DNA of 64,000 nt, taken from assembly GCF_024158125.1 (NCBI RefSeq), contig NZ_JAMZFT010000001.1:682001-746000 (forward strand), written 5' to 3'. The notes beneath the pieces were generated by a model. It was not told where the DNA came from. It saw only the letters and a list, made by a program, of their open reading frames with translations, and did no database searches. A program made the position numbers and the translations under genes. Position 1 is the stretch's first letter. Every line of letters begins with the position of its first letter. Source of the stretch: Futiania mangrovi. GTDB lineage: Bacteria; Pseudomonadota; Alphaproteobacteria; Futianiales; Futianiaceae. Shown in pieces: positions 9,525 through 17,912 of the stretch.

Positions 9525-10295
9525 ATGGACGAGGTCAGGGTGGACGAACCGGCCCCGGGGGTCGTGCGGTTGCGGATCGACCGGCCGGAGAAGCGCAACG
9601 CACTCTCCATCGCCGTGCGCAGGCGTATCGTCGACGAACTAGCCCGAATCGACGCCGACCCGGCGCTCCATGCCGCGATCCTGGCGGGCGGGGAGAAGAT
9701 CTTCGCCGCGGGTGCGGACATCGCGGAACTGAAGGGGCTCACCCCCGTCGGCATGGCCGCGCGAGGCACCGACGCGATGTGGGACGCGATCGCGGGCTTC
9801 TCCAAGCCGCTGATCGCCGCGGTGCGCGGGGTGGCGTTTGGCGGCGGCTTCGAGCTTGCGATGTGCTGCGACATGATCGTCGCGGGCGAGGGGGCGCGCT
9901 TCGGCCTGCCGGAGGTGAAGCTGGGCCTGATCCCCGGCGGGGGCGGGACGCAGCGCCTGATCCGGCTGTGCGGCAAGCATCTCGCGATGGACGTGCTGTT
10001 GACAGGCCGGACGCTCACCGGGCCGGAGGCGGAAGCACGCAACGTGGTGAGCCGCTGCGTTCCCGACGCCGAGGTCGATGACACCGCCGTCGCGATGGCC
10101 GCGGCCGCCGCAGCGATGGCCCCGCTTGCCGTGCGGCAGGCGAAGGAGGCCGCCCTGCGCGGCGCCGACGGACCCTTGCCGACGGGGCTCGCGCTCGAAC
10201 GCAAGGCGATCCAGGTGCTGTGCGGCAGCGCGGACTTCGCGGAAGGGGTCGCGGCCTTCCTGGAGAAGCGGCCCGCCCGGTTCGGAGGACGCTGA
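9525..10295 (+). CDS. Enoyl-CoA hydratase/isomerase (crotonase family)
   Basis: This is a 256-residue crotonase-fold protein. Both catalytic glutamates of true hydratases are visible: one in Gly-Gly-Gly-Phe-Glu-Leu-Ala and the second 20 residues later in Leu-Pro-Glu-Val, followed by Ile-Pro-Gly-Gly-Gly-Gly-Thr-Gln. A GGGAGGGA ribosome site lies ahead of the ATG at 9525. It is the last gene of the operon that starts at 3013. It would hydrate trans-2-enoyl-CoA to the (S)-3-hydroxy product, complementary to the (R)-type MaoC enzyme upstream. Confidence 0.9.
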   Translation: MDEVRVDEPAPGVVRLRIDRPEKRNALSIAVRRRIVDELARIDADPALHAAILAGGEKIFAAGADIAELKGLTPVGMAARGTDAMWDAIAGFSKPLIAAVRGVAFGGGFELAMCCDMIVAGEGARFGLPEVKLGLIPGGGGTQRLIRLCGKHLAMDVLLTGRTLTGPEAEARNVVSRCVPDAEVDDTAVAMAAAAAAMAPLAVRQAKEAALRGADGPLPTGLALERKAIQVLCGSADFAEGVAAFLEKRPARFGGR

Positions 10296-10385
10296 TCCGG
10301 CAAAAGACAGCCCCGCCACACGACGGTCTCGCAGGGCGGGGCAGGTGACAGGGAGCGTCGAGCCGACCCTGGAATCAGCCGCGCA

Positions 10386-10420
10386 AAATGAAGGTTCATT
10401 CAGAATCGGTAGCCTGTCAA
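10386..10420 (-). promoter_or_regulatory. Leftward promoter-like element with TetR-type operator (site 3)
   Basis: On the minus strand TTGACA (10420-10415) is followed by 12 bp and TGAATGAACCTTCATTT (10402-10386). This is exactly the geometry of sites 1 and 2, but it faces the 3' end of the hydratase gene, where no minus-strand gene is visible. It may make an antisense or small RNA, or act as a second operator for the rightward operon at 10667. Confidence 0.55.
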
Positions 10421-10455
10421 GGCCCGATCCGGACCCGGGTCGTGGCCGCGTCCCG

Positions 10456-10509
10456 CCCCATGCATACCCATGAGATCCTGCATGAGATTTCCCATGGAGA
10501 TGCATGGGG
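10456..10509. repeat. Inverted repeat with iterated CATG motifs in a leader region
   Basis: CCCCATGCAT (10456-10465) is perfectly complementary to ATGCATGGGG (10500-10509). Between the arms are further CCCATGAGAT and GCATGAGAT copies. The element lies between operator sites 3 and 4, in the 371-bp gap ahead of the CoA-transferase operon. Transcribed from either side it could form a long hairpin; function unknown. Confidence 0.5.
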
Positions 10510-10549
10510 CAGTGCATGGTTAGGACCGTCCGTAAGGGCTCCCGGCCCC

Positions 10550-10590
10550 TTGACGGGCTTGTCGCCGTGTGACTGAATGAATGTTCAATA
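10550..10590 (+). promoter_or_regulatory. Promoter with TetR-type operator (site 4) for the CoA-transferase/alicyclic-acid operon
   Basis: TTGACG (10550-10555) is followed, 18 bp later, by TGAATGAATGTTCAATA (10574-10590), an operator of the same type as sites 1 and 2. The palindrome overlaps the -10 position. The next gene starts at 10667, so this is the likely control point of the long operon running to 18698. Confidence 0.6.
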
Positions 10591-10666
10591 AGGGGTGCGG
10601 CCGGGTGCAACGGCCGCCCGCGCGGAGACCGGCCGGGCCGGCCCGCGGGAGCGATGGGAGGAGCCG

Positions 10667-11869
10667 ATGACAGCCACCGGAGGGGCCGCGATGCAGGACG
10701 CGCTGTCCGGTGTCCGCGTGCTCGATTTCACGACGATGATGGCCGGGCCCTACGGCACGCGGCTGCTCGCCGACCTCGGCGCGGAGGTGATCAAGATCGA
10801 GCCGCCGGATGGCGACTACATGCGCTATCAGCCGCCTGTCAAAAACGGGTGCAGCCGCTATTTCGGCCACCTCAACGCAGGCAAGAAGTCCATCGCGCTC
10901 GACCTGAAAGCCAAGGCGGCGCAAGAGGTTGTGGCCCGCATGATCGCGAACGCCGACGTGGTGATCGAGAACTTCCGGCCGGGCGTGATGGCGCGGCTGG
11001 GCCTCGGCTACGACGCCTGCGCGGCGATCAATCCACGAATCGTCTATTGCTCGATCTCGGGCTACGGGCAGGACGGTCCGGATGCGGAGAAGCCCGCCTA
11101 CGCCCCGATGATCCACGCCGCCAGCGGCTACGACGTGACGCTCGCGGGCTACCAGCCGGAGGAGGGGCCGCCCGCCGTGACCGGCGTGTTCGTGGCCGAT
11201 GTGCTGGGGGGCCTCTACAGCGCCTCGGCGATCCAGACCGCGCTCTTCCAGCGGGAGCGGACGGGCCGCGGCCAGGCCATCGACACGACCCTGATGGAGT
11301 GCATGCTGAACCTGCTGATCTACGAGATCCAGTTCGAGCAGCAGCCCTCGAACGCGCGCCGCCCGCGCTACGGGCCGCTGCCGACGCGCGACGGCCACGT
11401 CATCGTCCTGCCGATCAATTCGCGCAATTTTCTCAATCTTTGCAAGGCGTTGGGGCATGAGGAGTGGGCCACGGACCCGCTGTTTGCCGCCCCGGCTGAC
11501 AGGGTCCGTAACTGGGACGCGCTGATGGCCCGGATCGCGGAGTGGACGCGCACCCGCACCGCCGCCGACTGCGAGACGACGCTGATGGCGGGGGGCGTGC
11601 CGGCCTCGCGTTACCGCACGGTGCGCGAGGCGATGGAGGATCCGCAGCTTGCCTTCCGCGAAGCCTTCTCGGTCGTGGAGGATGCGGCCGGACCCTTCCG
11701 GGTGGTGCGCGGTCCCTACACGATGTCGGGCACCTCGACGGCGGTGCGCGCGCATGTGCCGGCGCTGGCGGAGCATACGGAGGCGCTCTTGCGCGATGTG
11801 GCAGGGCTCGACGCCGCCGCAATCGCCCGGCTGAGAGACGAGGACGGAGGTGTCCGCTTCCCCGGCTGA
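10667..11869 (+). CDS. Family III (CaiB/BaiF) CoA-transferase
   Basis: This is a 400-residue family III CoA-transferase. The fold markers Glu-Asn-Phe-Arg-Pro-Gly-Val and Ser-Gly-Tyr-Gly-Gln are present, and Asp178 in Val-Ala-Asp-Val-Leu-Gly-Gly sits where the catalytic aspartate that carries the acyl anhydride is expected. It lacks the Gly-His-Asp-Ile-Asn racemase motif, so a transferase is likelier. The start (10667) follows a GGGAGGAG ribosome site. It is first in the long operon with SDR and alicyclic-acid genes, and may activate a carboxylate or recycle CoA from a pathway product. Confidence 0.87.
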   Translation: MTATGGAAMQDALSGVRVLDFTTMMAGPYGTRLLADLGAEVIKIEPPDGDYMRYQPPVKNGCSRYFGHLNAGKKSIALDLKAKAAQEVVARMIANADVVIENFRPGVMARLGLGYDACAAINPRIVYCSISGYGQDGPDAEKPAYAPMIHAASGYDVTLAGYQPEEGPPAVTGVFVADVLGGLYSASAIQTALFQRERTGRGQAIDTTLMECMLNLLIYEIQFEQQPSNARRPRYGPLPTRDGHVIVLPINSRNFLNLCKALGHEEWATDPLFAAPADRVRNWDALMARIAEWTRTRTAADCETTLMAGGVPASRYRTVREAMEDPQLAFREAFSVVEDAAGPFRVVRGPYTMSGTSTAVRAHVPALAEHTEALLRDVAGLDAAAIARLRDEDGGVRFPG

Positions 11870-11911
11870 GACGGGCGGTACGGACGCGGGCATAGCGGAG
11901 AGGGGACTGAC

Positions 11912-12697
11912 ATGAAGGTGCGGCAACTGCACGAATGCACGGCGGTGGTCACCGGCTCGACCGCGAGCATCGGGTTCGAGATCGCGGCCCAGCTCGCCGA
12001 GGCCGGCGTGCCGCGCGTGATGCTGAACGGCCGCGAACAGGCGCGCTGCGACGCGGCGGTGGACCGCCTCAAGGCCCGGGCGCCGGATGCCGACGTGCGC
12101 GCCTGCACCGCCGACAGCGCAACGCACGCGGGCGCGCGCGCCGTGATCGACGCGGCCGTCGGCGCGTTCGGCGCCATCGATATCCTCGTCACCAGCATTC
12201 CGGGGCCGAAGAACCTGACGCCGCGTCCCTTCCACGAACTCGATGCGGAGGAGCTCGACGCCCTCGTCGCCGCGCACATGATGAGCGCGATCTACACTTG
12301 CCAGGCCGCGCTGCCGCACATGATCGCGCGCGAGGGGGGCGTGATCATCAACATGTCCTCCGACGCCGCCAAGATCGCAACACCGGGCGAGGTCGTGATC
12401 GGGGCGAGCAAGGCGGGCACGCTGATGTTCTCGCGCACGCTCGCGCTGGAACAGTCGCGCCACGGCATCCGCGTGCATGCCATCACGCCCTCCATCGTCG
12501 CAGGCACCGAGGCCTACGACCGCCTGATGGAGAAGGAATTCAGCCGCAAGCTCTTCAAGAAGGCCGAGGCGAAGGCAAAGCTCGGCGTGGTCACGCCCGC
12601 CGACATCGCACCGCTCGCGGTTTTCCTGTGCTCGCCAGGGGCCGCGAAGATGACCGGGCAGGGGATCAGCGTGAACGGCGGTATCTCGGCTGCCTGA
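11912..12697 (+). CDS. Atypical short-chain dehydrogenase/reductase lacking the catalytic tyrosine
   Basis: This is a 261-residue SDR-fold protein. The nucleotide-binding Thr-Gly-Ser-Thr-Ala-Ser-Ile-Gly and the Ser-Ser near 149 are recognisable. The active-site YxxxK position reads Ile163...Lys167, so the tyrosine is missing. Its C-terminal half resembles the protein at 24886-25680, which lacks both tyrosine and lysine. Without tyrosine it is unlikely to be a normal alcohol dehydrogenase; it may be a non-redox SDR or use another base. It lies between the CoA-transferase and a canonical SDR. Confidence 0.82.
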   Translation: MKVRQLHECTAVVTGSTASIGFEIAAQLAEAGVPRVMLNGREQARCDAAVDRLKARAPDADVRACTADSATHAGARAVIDAAVGAFGAIDILVTSIPGPKNLTPRPFHELDAEELDALVAAHMMSAIYTCQAALPHMIAREGGVIINMSSDAAKIATPGEVVIGASKAGTLMFSRTLALEQSRHGIRVHAITPSIVAGTEAYDRLMEKEFSRKLFKKAEAKAKLGVVTPADIAPLAVFLCSPGAAKMTGQGISVNGGISAA

Positions 12698-12739
12698 ACG
12701 CGGCTGCCTGAACGCCATCCGCCAGAGGGGAGAAACGCC

Positions 12740-13516
12740 ATGAAGGTACTGATCACGGGGGCGAGCCGGGGCATCGGCCGGGCGACCGCGCTGAAGATGG
12801 CGGTTCCCGGCGCGGGGCTGGCGCTCTGCGGCTCGGCGCACGGCGATGAGCTCGCCGACGTGGTGGCTGAGGCGCGCAAGGCCGGGGCGGACGCGCACGC
12901 CTTGCTGGGCGACCTCGCGGACGCTGAGGTTCCCGCCCGTCTGGTGGCGGACGCGGTGGAGAAACTCGGCGGTCTCGACGGCGTGGTGGCCAATGCCGGG
13001 ATCACGTCGCCCGCGCCCCTGCACGAGCTTGAGATCGCCGACTGGCAGCGGGTGTTCGACGTCAATGTCCGCTCGGTCTGGCTGCTCGCGAAGGCGGCGC
13101 GGCCCCATCTGATCGCGGCCAAGGGCGCGATGGTCATCATCAGCTCGATGTCGGGAATGCAGCCCTATCAGAACATGGGGCCCTACAGCGCGTCGAAGGC
13201 CGCGGTCTCCATGCTCGCCCGCCAGCTTGCGCAGGAATGGGCGCCGCACGGCGCACGGGTGAACGTGGTCGCGCCGGGCCTTTTCGAGACGGGATTGACC
13301 GCCTCCACCTATGCAGATCCCGAGAAGCGCCGGGCGCGCGAGGCGCTGGTGCCCCTGCACCGCATCGGCCAGCCGGAGCGGGAGATTGCGGGCCTCATCG
13401 CCATGCTGCTCGGTCCCGACGCGGCCTACACCACGGGGGCGGAACTGCGGGTCGACGGCGGCCTGCTCGACTCCATCCAGACGCACCTCGCCGGGCGTCC
13501 CCGGACCGGGAGCTGA
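12740..13516 (+). CDS. Short-chain dehydrogenase/reductase (canonical)
   Basis: This is a 258-residue classical SDR. The cofactor motif Thr-Gly-Ala-Ser-Arg-Gly-Ile-Gly near the N-terminus, Asn-Ala-Gly, the catalytic Ser-Ser, Tyr-Ser-Ala-Ser-Lys and the C-terminal Val-Asp-Gly-Gly are all present. It should oxidise a hydroxy group or reduce a keto group with NAD(P). It sits 5 bp ahead of the ligase gene in the same operon. Its substrate may be a hydroxylated ring acid or its CoA ester (inference from neighbours). Confidence 0.9.
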   Translation: MKVLITGASRGIGRATALKMAVPGAGLALCGSAHGDELADVVAEARKAGADAHALLGDLADAEVPARLVADAVEKLGGLDGVVANAGITSPAPLHELEIADWQRVFDVNVRSVWLLAKAARPHLIAAKGAMVIISSMSGMQPYQNMGPYSASKAAVSMLARQLAQEWAPHGARVNVVAPGLFETGLTASTYADPEKRRAREALVPLHRIGQPEREIAGLIAMLLGPDAAYTTGAELRVDGGLLDSIQTHLAGRPRTGS

Positions 13517-13521
13517 GGCCC

Positions 13522-15150
13522 ATGTGGATCCCGCGTCCCGATCCCGGTCGCGCGCGCCGCTACCATGCCGAGGGCTGGTGGCGCGACGTCTCCATCGGAC
13601 AGGCGGTCGCGGCATCCTGTGCAGCGCGGGCGCATCACGTCGCGGTGCTTGATGCGCAAGGGGGCACGCTCACCTATGCCGAACTCGACGCGGCATCTTC
13701 ACGCCTGGCGGGCTGGCTGCAGAACCAGGGCGTTGGTTCGGGCGACATCGTCACCATCTGCCTGCCGAACCGGGCGGAGGCCATCGTTGCCTTCCTGGGA
13801 GCTCTGAAGCTGGGGGCGGTCCTCAATCCCGTGCCCGTGACCTACGGCCCCGCCGACATGGCCTATGTGATTGGCAAGTGCGCCAGCAAGGCCGTGATCG
13901 TCGCGGGCCGGTTTCGCAGTGCCGACTACACCGCCTACATGGCCCGCATCCTTCCCGACCTTGGCCACGCGCCCGCCGTCCTCGTGCTGGGCGAGGGCGC
14001 GCATGCGGTCGGAACGGCGTGGGAGGAGGCGCTGGCCAGGGCCCCGCTGGCGGACACTGCGGTGCCTGACGCCGACGGGCCTGCCGCGGTGCTCTTCACC
14101 TCGGGAACCGAATCCCAGCCCAAGGGGGCCGTGCACAGCCACAACACGATCCTCTTCGGCGAGCGCGCGATGGCCCGCGCGCTTGACCTGACCGCAGACG
14201 ACATCGCCTTCATGGCGTCGCCGATCTCCCATGCGACGGGTTTCCTGCACGGGTTCGCGATGACCATGATGCTGGGCGGTACGCTCAGCTTGCTCGACGT
14301 GTTCACCGCGCCCGCGGCCATCGCGCAGATGCGCGCCCACAAGGCCAGCTGGACGATGGGCGCGACGCCGTTTCTTACCGATACGGTGCGGGAGCTTGCC
14401 GCGCGATCCGAGGCGCTGCCCGACCTGCGCTATTTCCTTTGCGGCGGCGCCCCGGTGCCGGAGGAGGCCGTGCGCCGCGCCGCGGACGCAGATATCCGCG
14501 TGCTCAGCATCTATGGCTCGACCGAGAGCCCGCCGCACACGCTCGTCCACCCGGACGATCCGGCCGAGAACGCCTGGACCACCGACGGCCGCCCGCTCGC
14601 CGGGATCGAGGTGCGTATCGCCGGGGCCGACGGAGGCGGCGTTGCAACCGGCGAGGTGGGGGAGGAGTGGTCGCGCGGGCCCAACACCTTCCTCGGCTAT
14701 CTCGACGCGCCCGACCTGACGGCGAAGGCGCTGGATGCCGACGGGTGGGTGCATTCCGGCGATCTCGCGCGCGGCTTTCCCGACGGTTCGATCCGCATCG
14801 CGGGCCGGATCAAGGAGCTGATCATCCGCGGCGGCCAGAACATCTCCGTGCGCGAGGTCGAGGAGAAGCTGCTGCGCATCCCCGGCTGCCGCCAGGTCGC
14901 GGTGGTCGGCATCCCGCACGAGCGGCTGGGCGAGACGGGTTGCGCCGTCTTCACCGTCGATCCCGGCACCACGATCACGCTCGCCGACGTGCAGCGCTTC
15001 CTGATCGAGGCCGGGACCGCGAAGTTCAAGATCCCGGAGCGCGTCGAGGTGTGGGAGCGCCTGCCCATGACACCCAGCGGGAAGATCCAGAAATACCTGA
15101 TCCGCAAGCAACTGACGGACGGCATCGGCGCGGGAGGCACCAGGCCATGA
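13522..15150 (+). CDS. aliA: AMP-forming acyl-CoA ligase, cyclohexanecarboxylate-CoA ligase-like
   Basis: This is a 542-residue ANL-superfamily ligase that forms acyl-AMP and then acyl-CoA. The ATP loop (Thr-Ser-Gly-Thr-Glu-Ser...Pro-Lys-Gly, 194-202), the Ser-Gly-Asp hinge region, and the C-terminal lysine in Thr-Pro-Ser-Gly-Lys (about 521) are visible. The N-terminus (Arg-Tyr-x-Ala-x-Gly-Trp-Trp-x-Asp) and the Ser-His-Ala-Thr-Gly-Phe-Leu-His-Gly stretch resemble AliA of Rhodopseudomonas. The next four genes look like the remaining steps of cyclohexanecarboxylate breakdown, which supports that substrate. The ATG at 13522 is used because upstream sequence in the frame overlaps the SDR. The stop overlaps the next start (ATGA). 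Confidence 0.75.
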   Translation: MWIPRPDPGRARRYHAEGWWRDVSIGQAVAASCAARAHHVAVLDAQGGTLTYAELDAASSRLAGWLQNQGVGSGDIVTICLPNRAEAIVAFLGALKLGAVLNPVPVTYGPADMAYVIGKCASKAVIVAGRFRSADYTAYMARILPDLGHAPAVLVLGEGAHAVGTAWEEALARAPLADTAVPDADGPAAVLFTSGTESQPKGAVHSHNTILFGERAMARALDLTADDIAFMASPISHATGFLHGFAMTMMLGGTLSLLDVFTAPAAIAQMRAHKASWTMGATPFLTDTVRELAARSEALPDLRYFLCGGAPVPEEAVRRAADADIRVLSIYGSTESPPHTLVHPDDPAENAWTTDGRPLAGIEVRIAGADGGGVATGEVGEEWSRGPNTFLGYLDAPDLTAKALDADGWVHSGDLARGFPDGSIRIAGRIKELIIRGGQNISVREVEEKLLRIPGCRQVAVVGIPHERLGETGCAVFTVDPGTTITLADVQRFLIEAGTAKFKIPERVEVWERLPMTPSGKIQKYLIRKQLTDGIGAGGTRP

Positions 15151-15926
15151 TTTCCTACGAGCGCGAGGGGGACCACGGCGCGATCGTCCTGTCACGCCCC
15201 CCCGTTAACGCGATGGGCGCCGATTTCGTCGAGACGTTCCATGCCGCCCTCGACCGGGCAGAGGCCGACGGCCCCCGTGCCGCGCTGGTTATCCGCAGCA
15301 CCCAGCGCTGTTTCTGCGCCGGCGCGGACCTCGCCATGATTTCCGCGCTCTTCGACGCTCCCGACGGTCCCTTGCGAATGCACGACTACGTCGCCGGCCT
15401 TCACGCGCTCTTCGACCGGCTGGAGGCGTTTCCCGCCGTCACCGTCGCCGCGATCAACGGCGCAGCCATGGGCGGCGGCCTCGAACTTGCCCTCGCCTGC
15501 GACCTGCGGGTCGTTGCCGAGGAGGCCCGCATCGGCCTGCCGGAGGCCGACGTCGGCATGATCCCCGGCGCGGGCGGCACGCAGCGGCTGACACGCCTGT
15601 GCGGGGAGGGGACGGCCAAGCGTCTCATCCTCGCCGCCGAGCTTGTCGGCGGGGTCGAGGCAAAGGCTCTCGGCATCGCGCAATACTGCGTTCCAGCTGC
15701 CGGGATCTATGACGCCTCGCGCGCGCTCGCGGCCCGCATCTCCGGCCTGTCGGCAGGCGCCTTGCGCGCGTCCAAGTCCTGCATCGCTGCCGCCCTGGAC
15801 CCGGCCGCGGACGGTTTCGCGCGGGAGCTTGCCGTCCCCCTCGACCTCATGCGGACCGAGGAGGCGCGCGCCCGCGTGAACGCCTTCTTCGCCCGCCGCG
15901 CCCAATCGGCGAAAGCCCACAGCTGA
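15147..15926 (+). CDS. badK: Enoyl-CoA hydratase, cyclohex-1-ene-1-carboxyl-CoA hydratase-like
   Basis: This is a 259-residue crotonase-family hydratase. Glu113 (Gly-Gly-Gly-Leu-Glu-Leu-Ala) and Glu133 (Leu-Pro-Glu-Ala) have the 20-residue spacing of the two catalytic glutamates, followed by Ile-Pro-Gly-Ala-Gly-Gly-Thr-Gln-Arg. Between the ligase and the BadH-like gene it is the natural candidate to hydrate cyclohex-1-ene-1-carboxyl-CoA to 2-hydroxycyclohexanecarboxyl-CoA. The name rests on context more than on unique residues. The start overlaps the ligase stop (ATGA at 15147). Confidence 0.72.
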   Translation: MISYEREGDHGAIVLSRPPVNAMGADFVETFHAALDRAEADGPRAALVIRSTQRCFCAGADLAMISALFDAPDGPLRMHDYVAGLHALFDRLEAFPAVTVAAINGAAMGGGLELALACDLRVVAEEARIGLPEADVGMIPGAGGTQRLTRLCGEGTAKRLILAAELVGGVEAKALGIAQYCVPAAGIYDASRALAARISGLSAGALRASKSCIAAALDPAADGFARELAVPLDLMRTEEARARVNAFFARRAQSAKAHS

Positions 15927-15942
15927 GCAAGGGAAGCAACAG

Positions 15943-16686
15943 ATGAATCTCGACGGAAAGACAGCACTCGTCACGGGCGGGGGATCGGGGATCGGCAAGG
16001 CGATCTGCGCGGCCTATGCAGAGGCTGGCGCGCACGTCTTCGTGGCCGACATCAATGCCGAAACCGGGCAAGCCACGGCATCCGAACTGACCGCCGCGGG
16101 CCGCTCGGCGGTCTTCCTGCCGCTCGACGTGACGGACCGCGCCTCGGTCGAGGCCGCCGCGGCCACGGTCCGCGAGGGGGGCAGGCTCGACATCCTCTGC
16201 AATGCGGCGGGCTGGGACATCATCCAGCCCTTCCTGCAGAACACGCCAGAGTACTGGGAGAAGATCATGGCGATCAACTTCATGGGCCCGGTGACACTGA
16301 CCCGCGCCGTGCTCGAACTGCTGATCGAGAGCGGGCAGGGCCGCATCGTCAACATCGCGTCGGACGCGGGCCGTGTCGGCTCCATGGGCGAGACGGTCTA
16401 CGCCGGAGCCAAGGGCGGCCTGATCGCCTTCACCAAGTCGCTGGCGCGGGAGACGGCGCGCTACGGCGTCAACGTCAATTGCGTCTGTCCCGGTCCGACA
16501 GACACGCCGCTCTTCGCCAGCCAGCCCGAGAAGATGCGCGAGGCGCTGACACGCGCGATTCCGCTGCGTCGCGTGGGCAAGCCCTCGGAGGTGGCGGACG
16601 CCGCCCTCTTCTTCGCGAGCCCGCGCGCCGACTACATCACCGGCCAGGTGCTCAGCGTCTCCGGCGGCCTTACGATGGTGGACTGA
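15943..16686 (+). CDS. badH: 2-hydroxycyclohexanecarboxyl-CoA dehydrogenase-like SDR
   Basis: This is a 247-residue SDR. Gly-Gly-Gly-Ser-Gly-Ile-Gly binds the cofactor and the catalytic set is Ser140, Tyr153, Lys157. Several stretches match what I recall of BadH from Rhodopseudomonas: Asn-Ala-Ala-Gly-Trp-Asp-Ile, Asn-Ile-Ala-Ser-Asp-Ala-x-Arg-Val-Gly-Ser, Cys-Pro-Gly-Pro-Thr-Asp-Thr and the C-terminal Val-Ser-Gly-Gly-Leu-Thr-Met. It would oxidise the 2-hydroxy ring CoA ester to the 2-keto ester using NAD. Its neighbours, a hydratase and the BadI-like ring-opening enzyme, agree. Confidence 0.83.
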   Translation: MNLDGKTALVTGGGSGIGKAICAAYAEAGAHVFVADINAETGQATASELTAAGRSAVFLPLDVTDRASVEAAAATVREGGRLDILCNAAGWDIIQPFLQNTPEYWEKIMAINFMGPVTLTRAVLELLIESGQGRIVNIASDAGRVGSMGETVYAGAKGGLIAFTKSLARETARYGVNVNCVCPGPTDTPLFASQPEKMREALTRAIPLRRVGKPSEVADAALFFASPRADYITGQVLSVSGGLTMVD

Positions 16687-16690
16687 GCTC

Positions 16691-17851
16691 ATGGACGAGA
16701 TCTATTTCGACGACCAGACGGTCGAGATTCGAGACATGGTACGCCGTCTGGCGCGCGAGAAGATCGCGCCCCTCGCGCAGGCCAGCGACGACGAGGACCG
16801 CTTCCCGGCGGAACTTGTGCAGCCGCTCTACGACGCGGGCATTCTCACCATGCCCATGGAGGAGGCCTACGGCGGCATCGACGCCCCGACCCAGGTCCTC
16901 TCCGTGGTGCTGGAGGAGGTGGGCGCGGCCTTTGCCACCATGGGGCCCGTTCTGCTCTCGACCTTCTCGCCGATCAAGATCGTCGCCATGGCGGGCCTGC
17001 CGCACCAGCGTGCGGCGATCTTCTCCGCCATGTCCGCGACGCCCTCGATCGGCGCATTCTGCCTGTCGGAGCCGCATTTCGGGTCCGACGCCCGCTCCAT
17101 GAAGACCACGCTGACGAAGAAGGGCGACCGCTGGGTGCTGAACGGCACCAAGCGCTGGATCACCAATGGCGGGATCGCGCACTGGTACCTCGTCTTCGCG
17201 CGCTGCGGCGAGGGGCACGACGACTATGCGGTCTGCATGATCCCGGCAACGCTGCCCGGCATCTCCTTCGGCAAGAAGGAGAAGAAGATGGGCCTCCGCG
17301 GCGGGCCGATGTGCGACGTCATCTTCGACAATGTCGAACTGCCGGAGGAATACCTGGTCGGCAAGCCGGGCGACGGCTGGACCATCCTCGACCGCACGGC
17401 GAACACCATGCGCTGCTGGGGCGCGGCCTCGATCTGCGCGGGCATCGCGCGCTCCGCCTACGAGGTCGCCGGGAAATACGCCGCCGAGCGGGAGGCGTTC
17501 GGGCGTCCGATCGGCAAGTTCCAGGGCATCGGCTTCAAGCTCGCGGACATGGCAACGAACCTGCGCACCACGCAGCTTCTGATCCGCGACACCAACTACC
17601 GCGTCGACCGGGAGCTTCCGACCGTGTCCGCCGGGACCATGGCACAGGTCTCCATGGCCAAGTACCGCGCCGCCGACACCGCCATGTCGGTCTCGCTGGA
17701 GGCGGTGCAGATCCTCGGCGGCTACGGCTACATGCAGGAGTACGAGGTCGAGCGGATGATGCGCGACGCCAAGGCGTTCCAGATCCTCGACGGTTCGAAC
17801 GAGATCCAGCGCCTCATCCTCTCGCGCGACATCCTGCGATCGTTCGCCTGA
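16691..17851 (+). CDS. aliB: Acyl-CoA dehydrogenase, cyclohexanecarboxyl-CoA dehydrogenase-like
   Basis: This is a 386-residue acyl-CoA dehydrogenase with the family FAD and substrate signatures (Leu-Ser-Glu-Pro...Gly-Ser-Asp around 118-126, Gly-Gly-Tyr-Gly-Tyr, and Asp-Gly-Ser-Asn-Glu-Ile-Gln-Arg near the C-terminus). In this cluster it is the expected AliB step, oxidising cyclohexanecarboxyl-CoA to the cyclohex-1-ene ester with electrons to ETF. It starts five bases after the badH-like gene. The assignment to AliB rather than another acyl-CoA dehydrogenase rests on operon context. Confidence 0.75.
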   Translation: MDEIYFDDQTVEIRDMVRRLAREKIAPLAQASDDEDRFPAELVQPLYDAGILTMPMEEAYGGIDAPTQVLSVVLEEVGAAFATMGPVLLSTFSPIKIVAMAGLPHQRAAIFSAMSATPSIGAFCLSEPHFGSDARSMKTTLTKKGDRWVLNGTKRWITNGGIAHWYLVFARCGEGHDDYAVCMIPATLPGISFGKKEKKMGLRGGPMCDVIFDNVELPEEYLVGKPGDGWTILDRTANTMRCWGAASICAGIARSAYEVAGKYAAEREAFGRPIGKFQGIGFKLADMATNLRTTQLLIRDTNYRVDRELPTVSAGTMAQVSMAKYRAADTAMSVSLEAVQILGGYGYMQEYEVERMMRDAKAFQILDGSNEIQRLILSRDILRSFA

Positions 17852-17912
17852 ACGCGATTTTCCGGGCGCGGCCGCCGCCGGCACCCGACCCCACAAGAAC
17901 GGAGACCGACCG

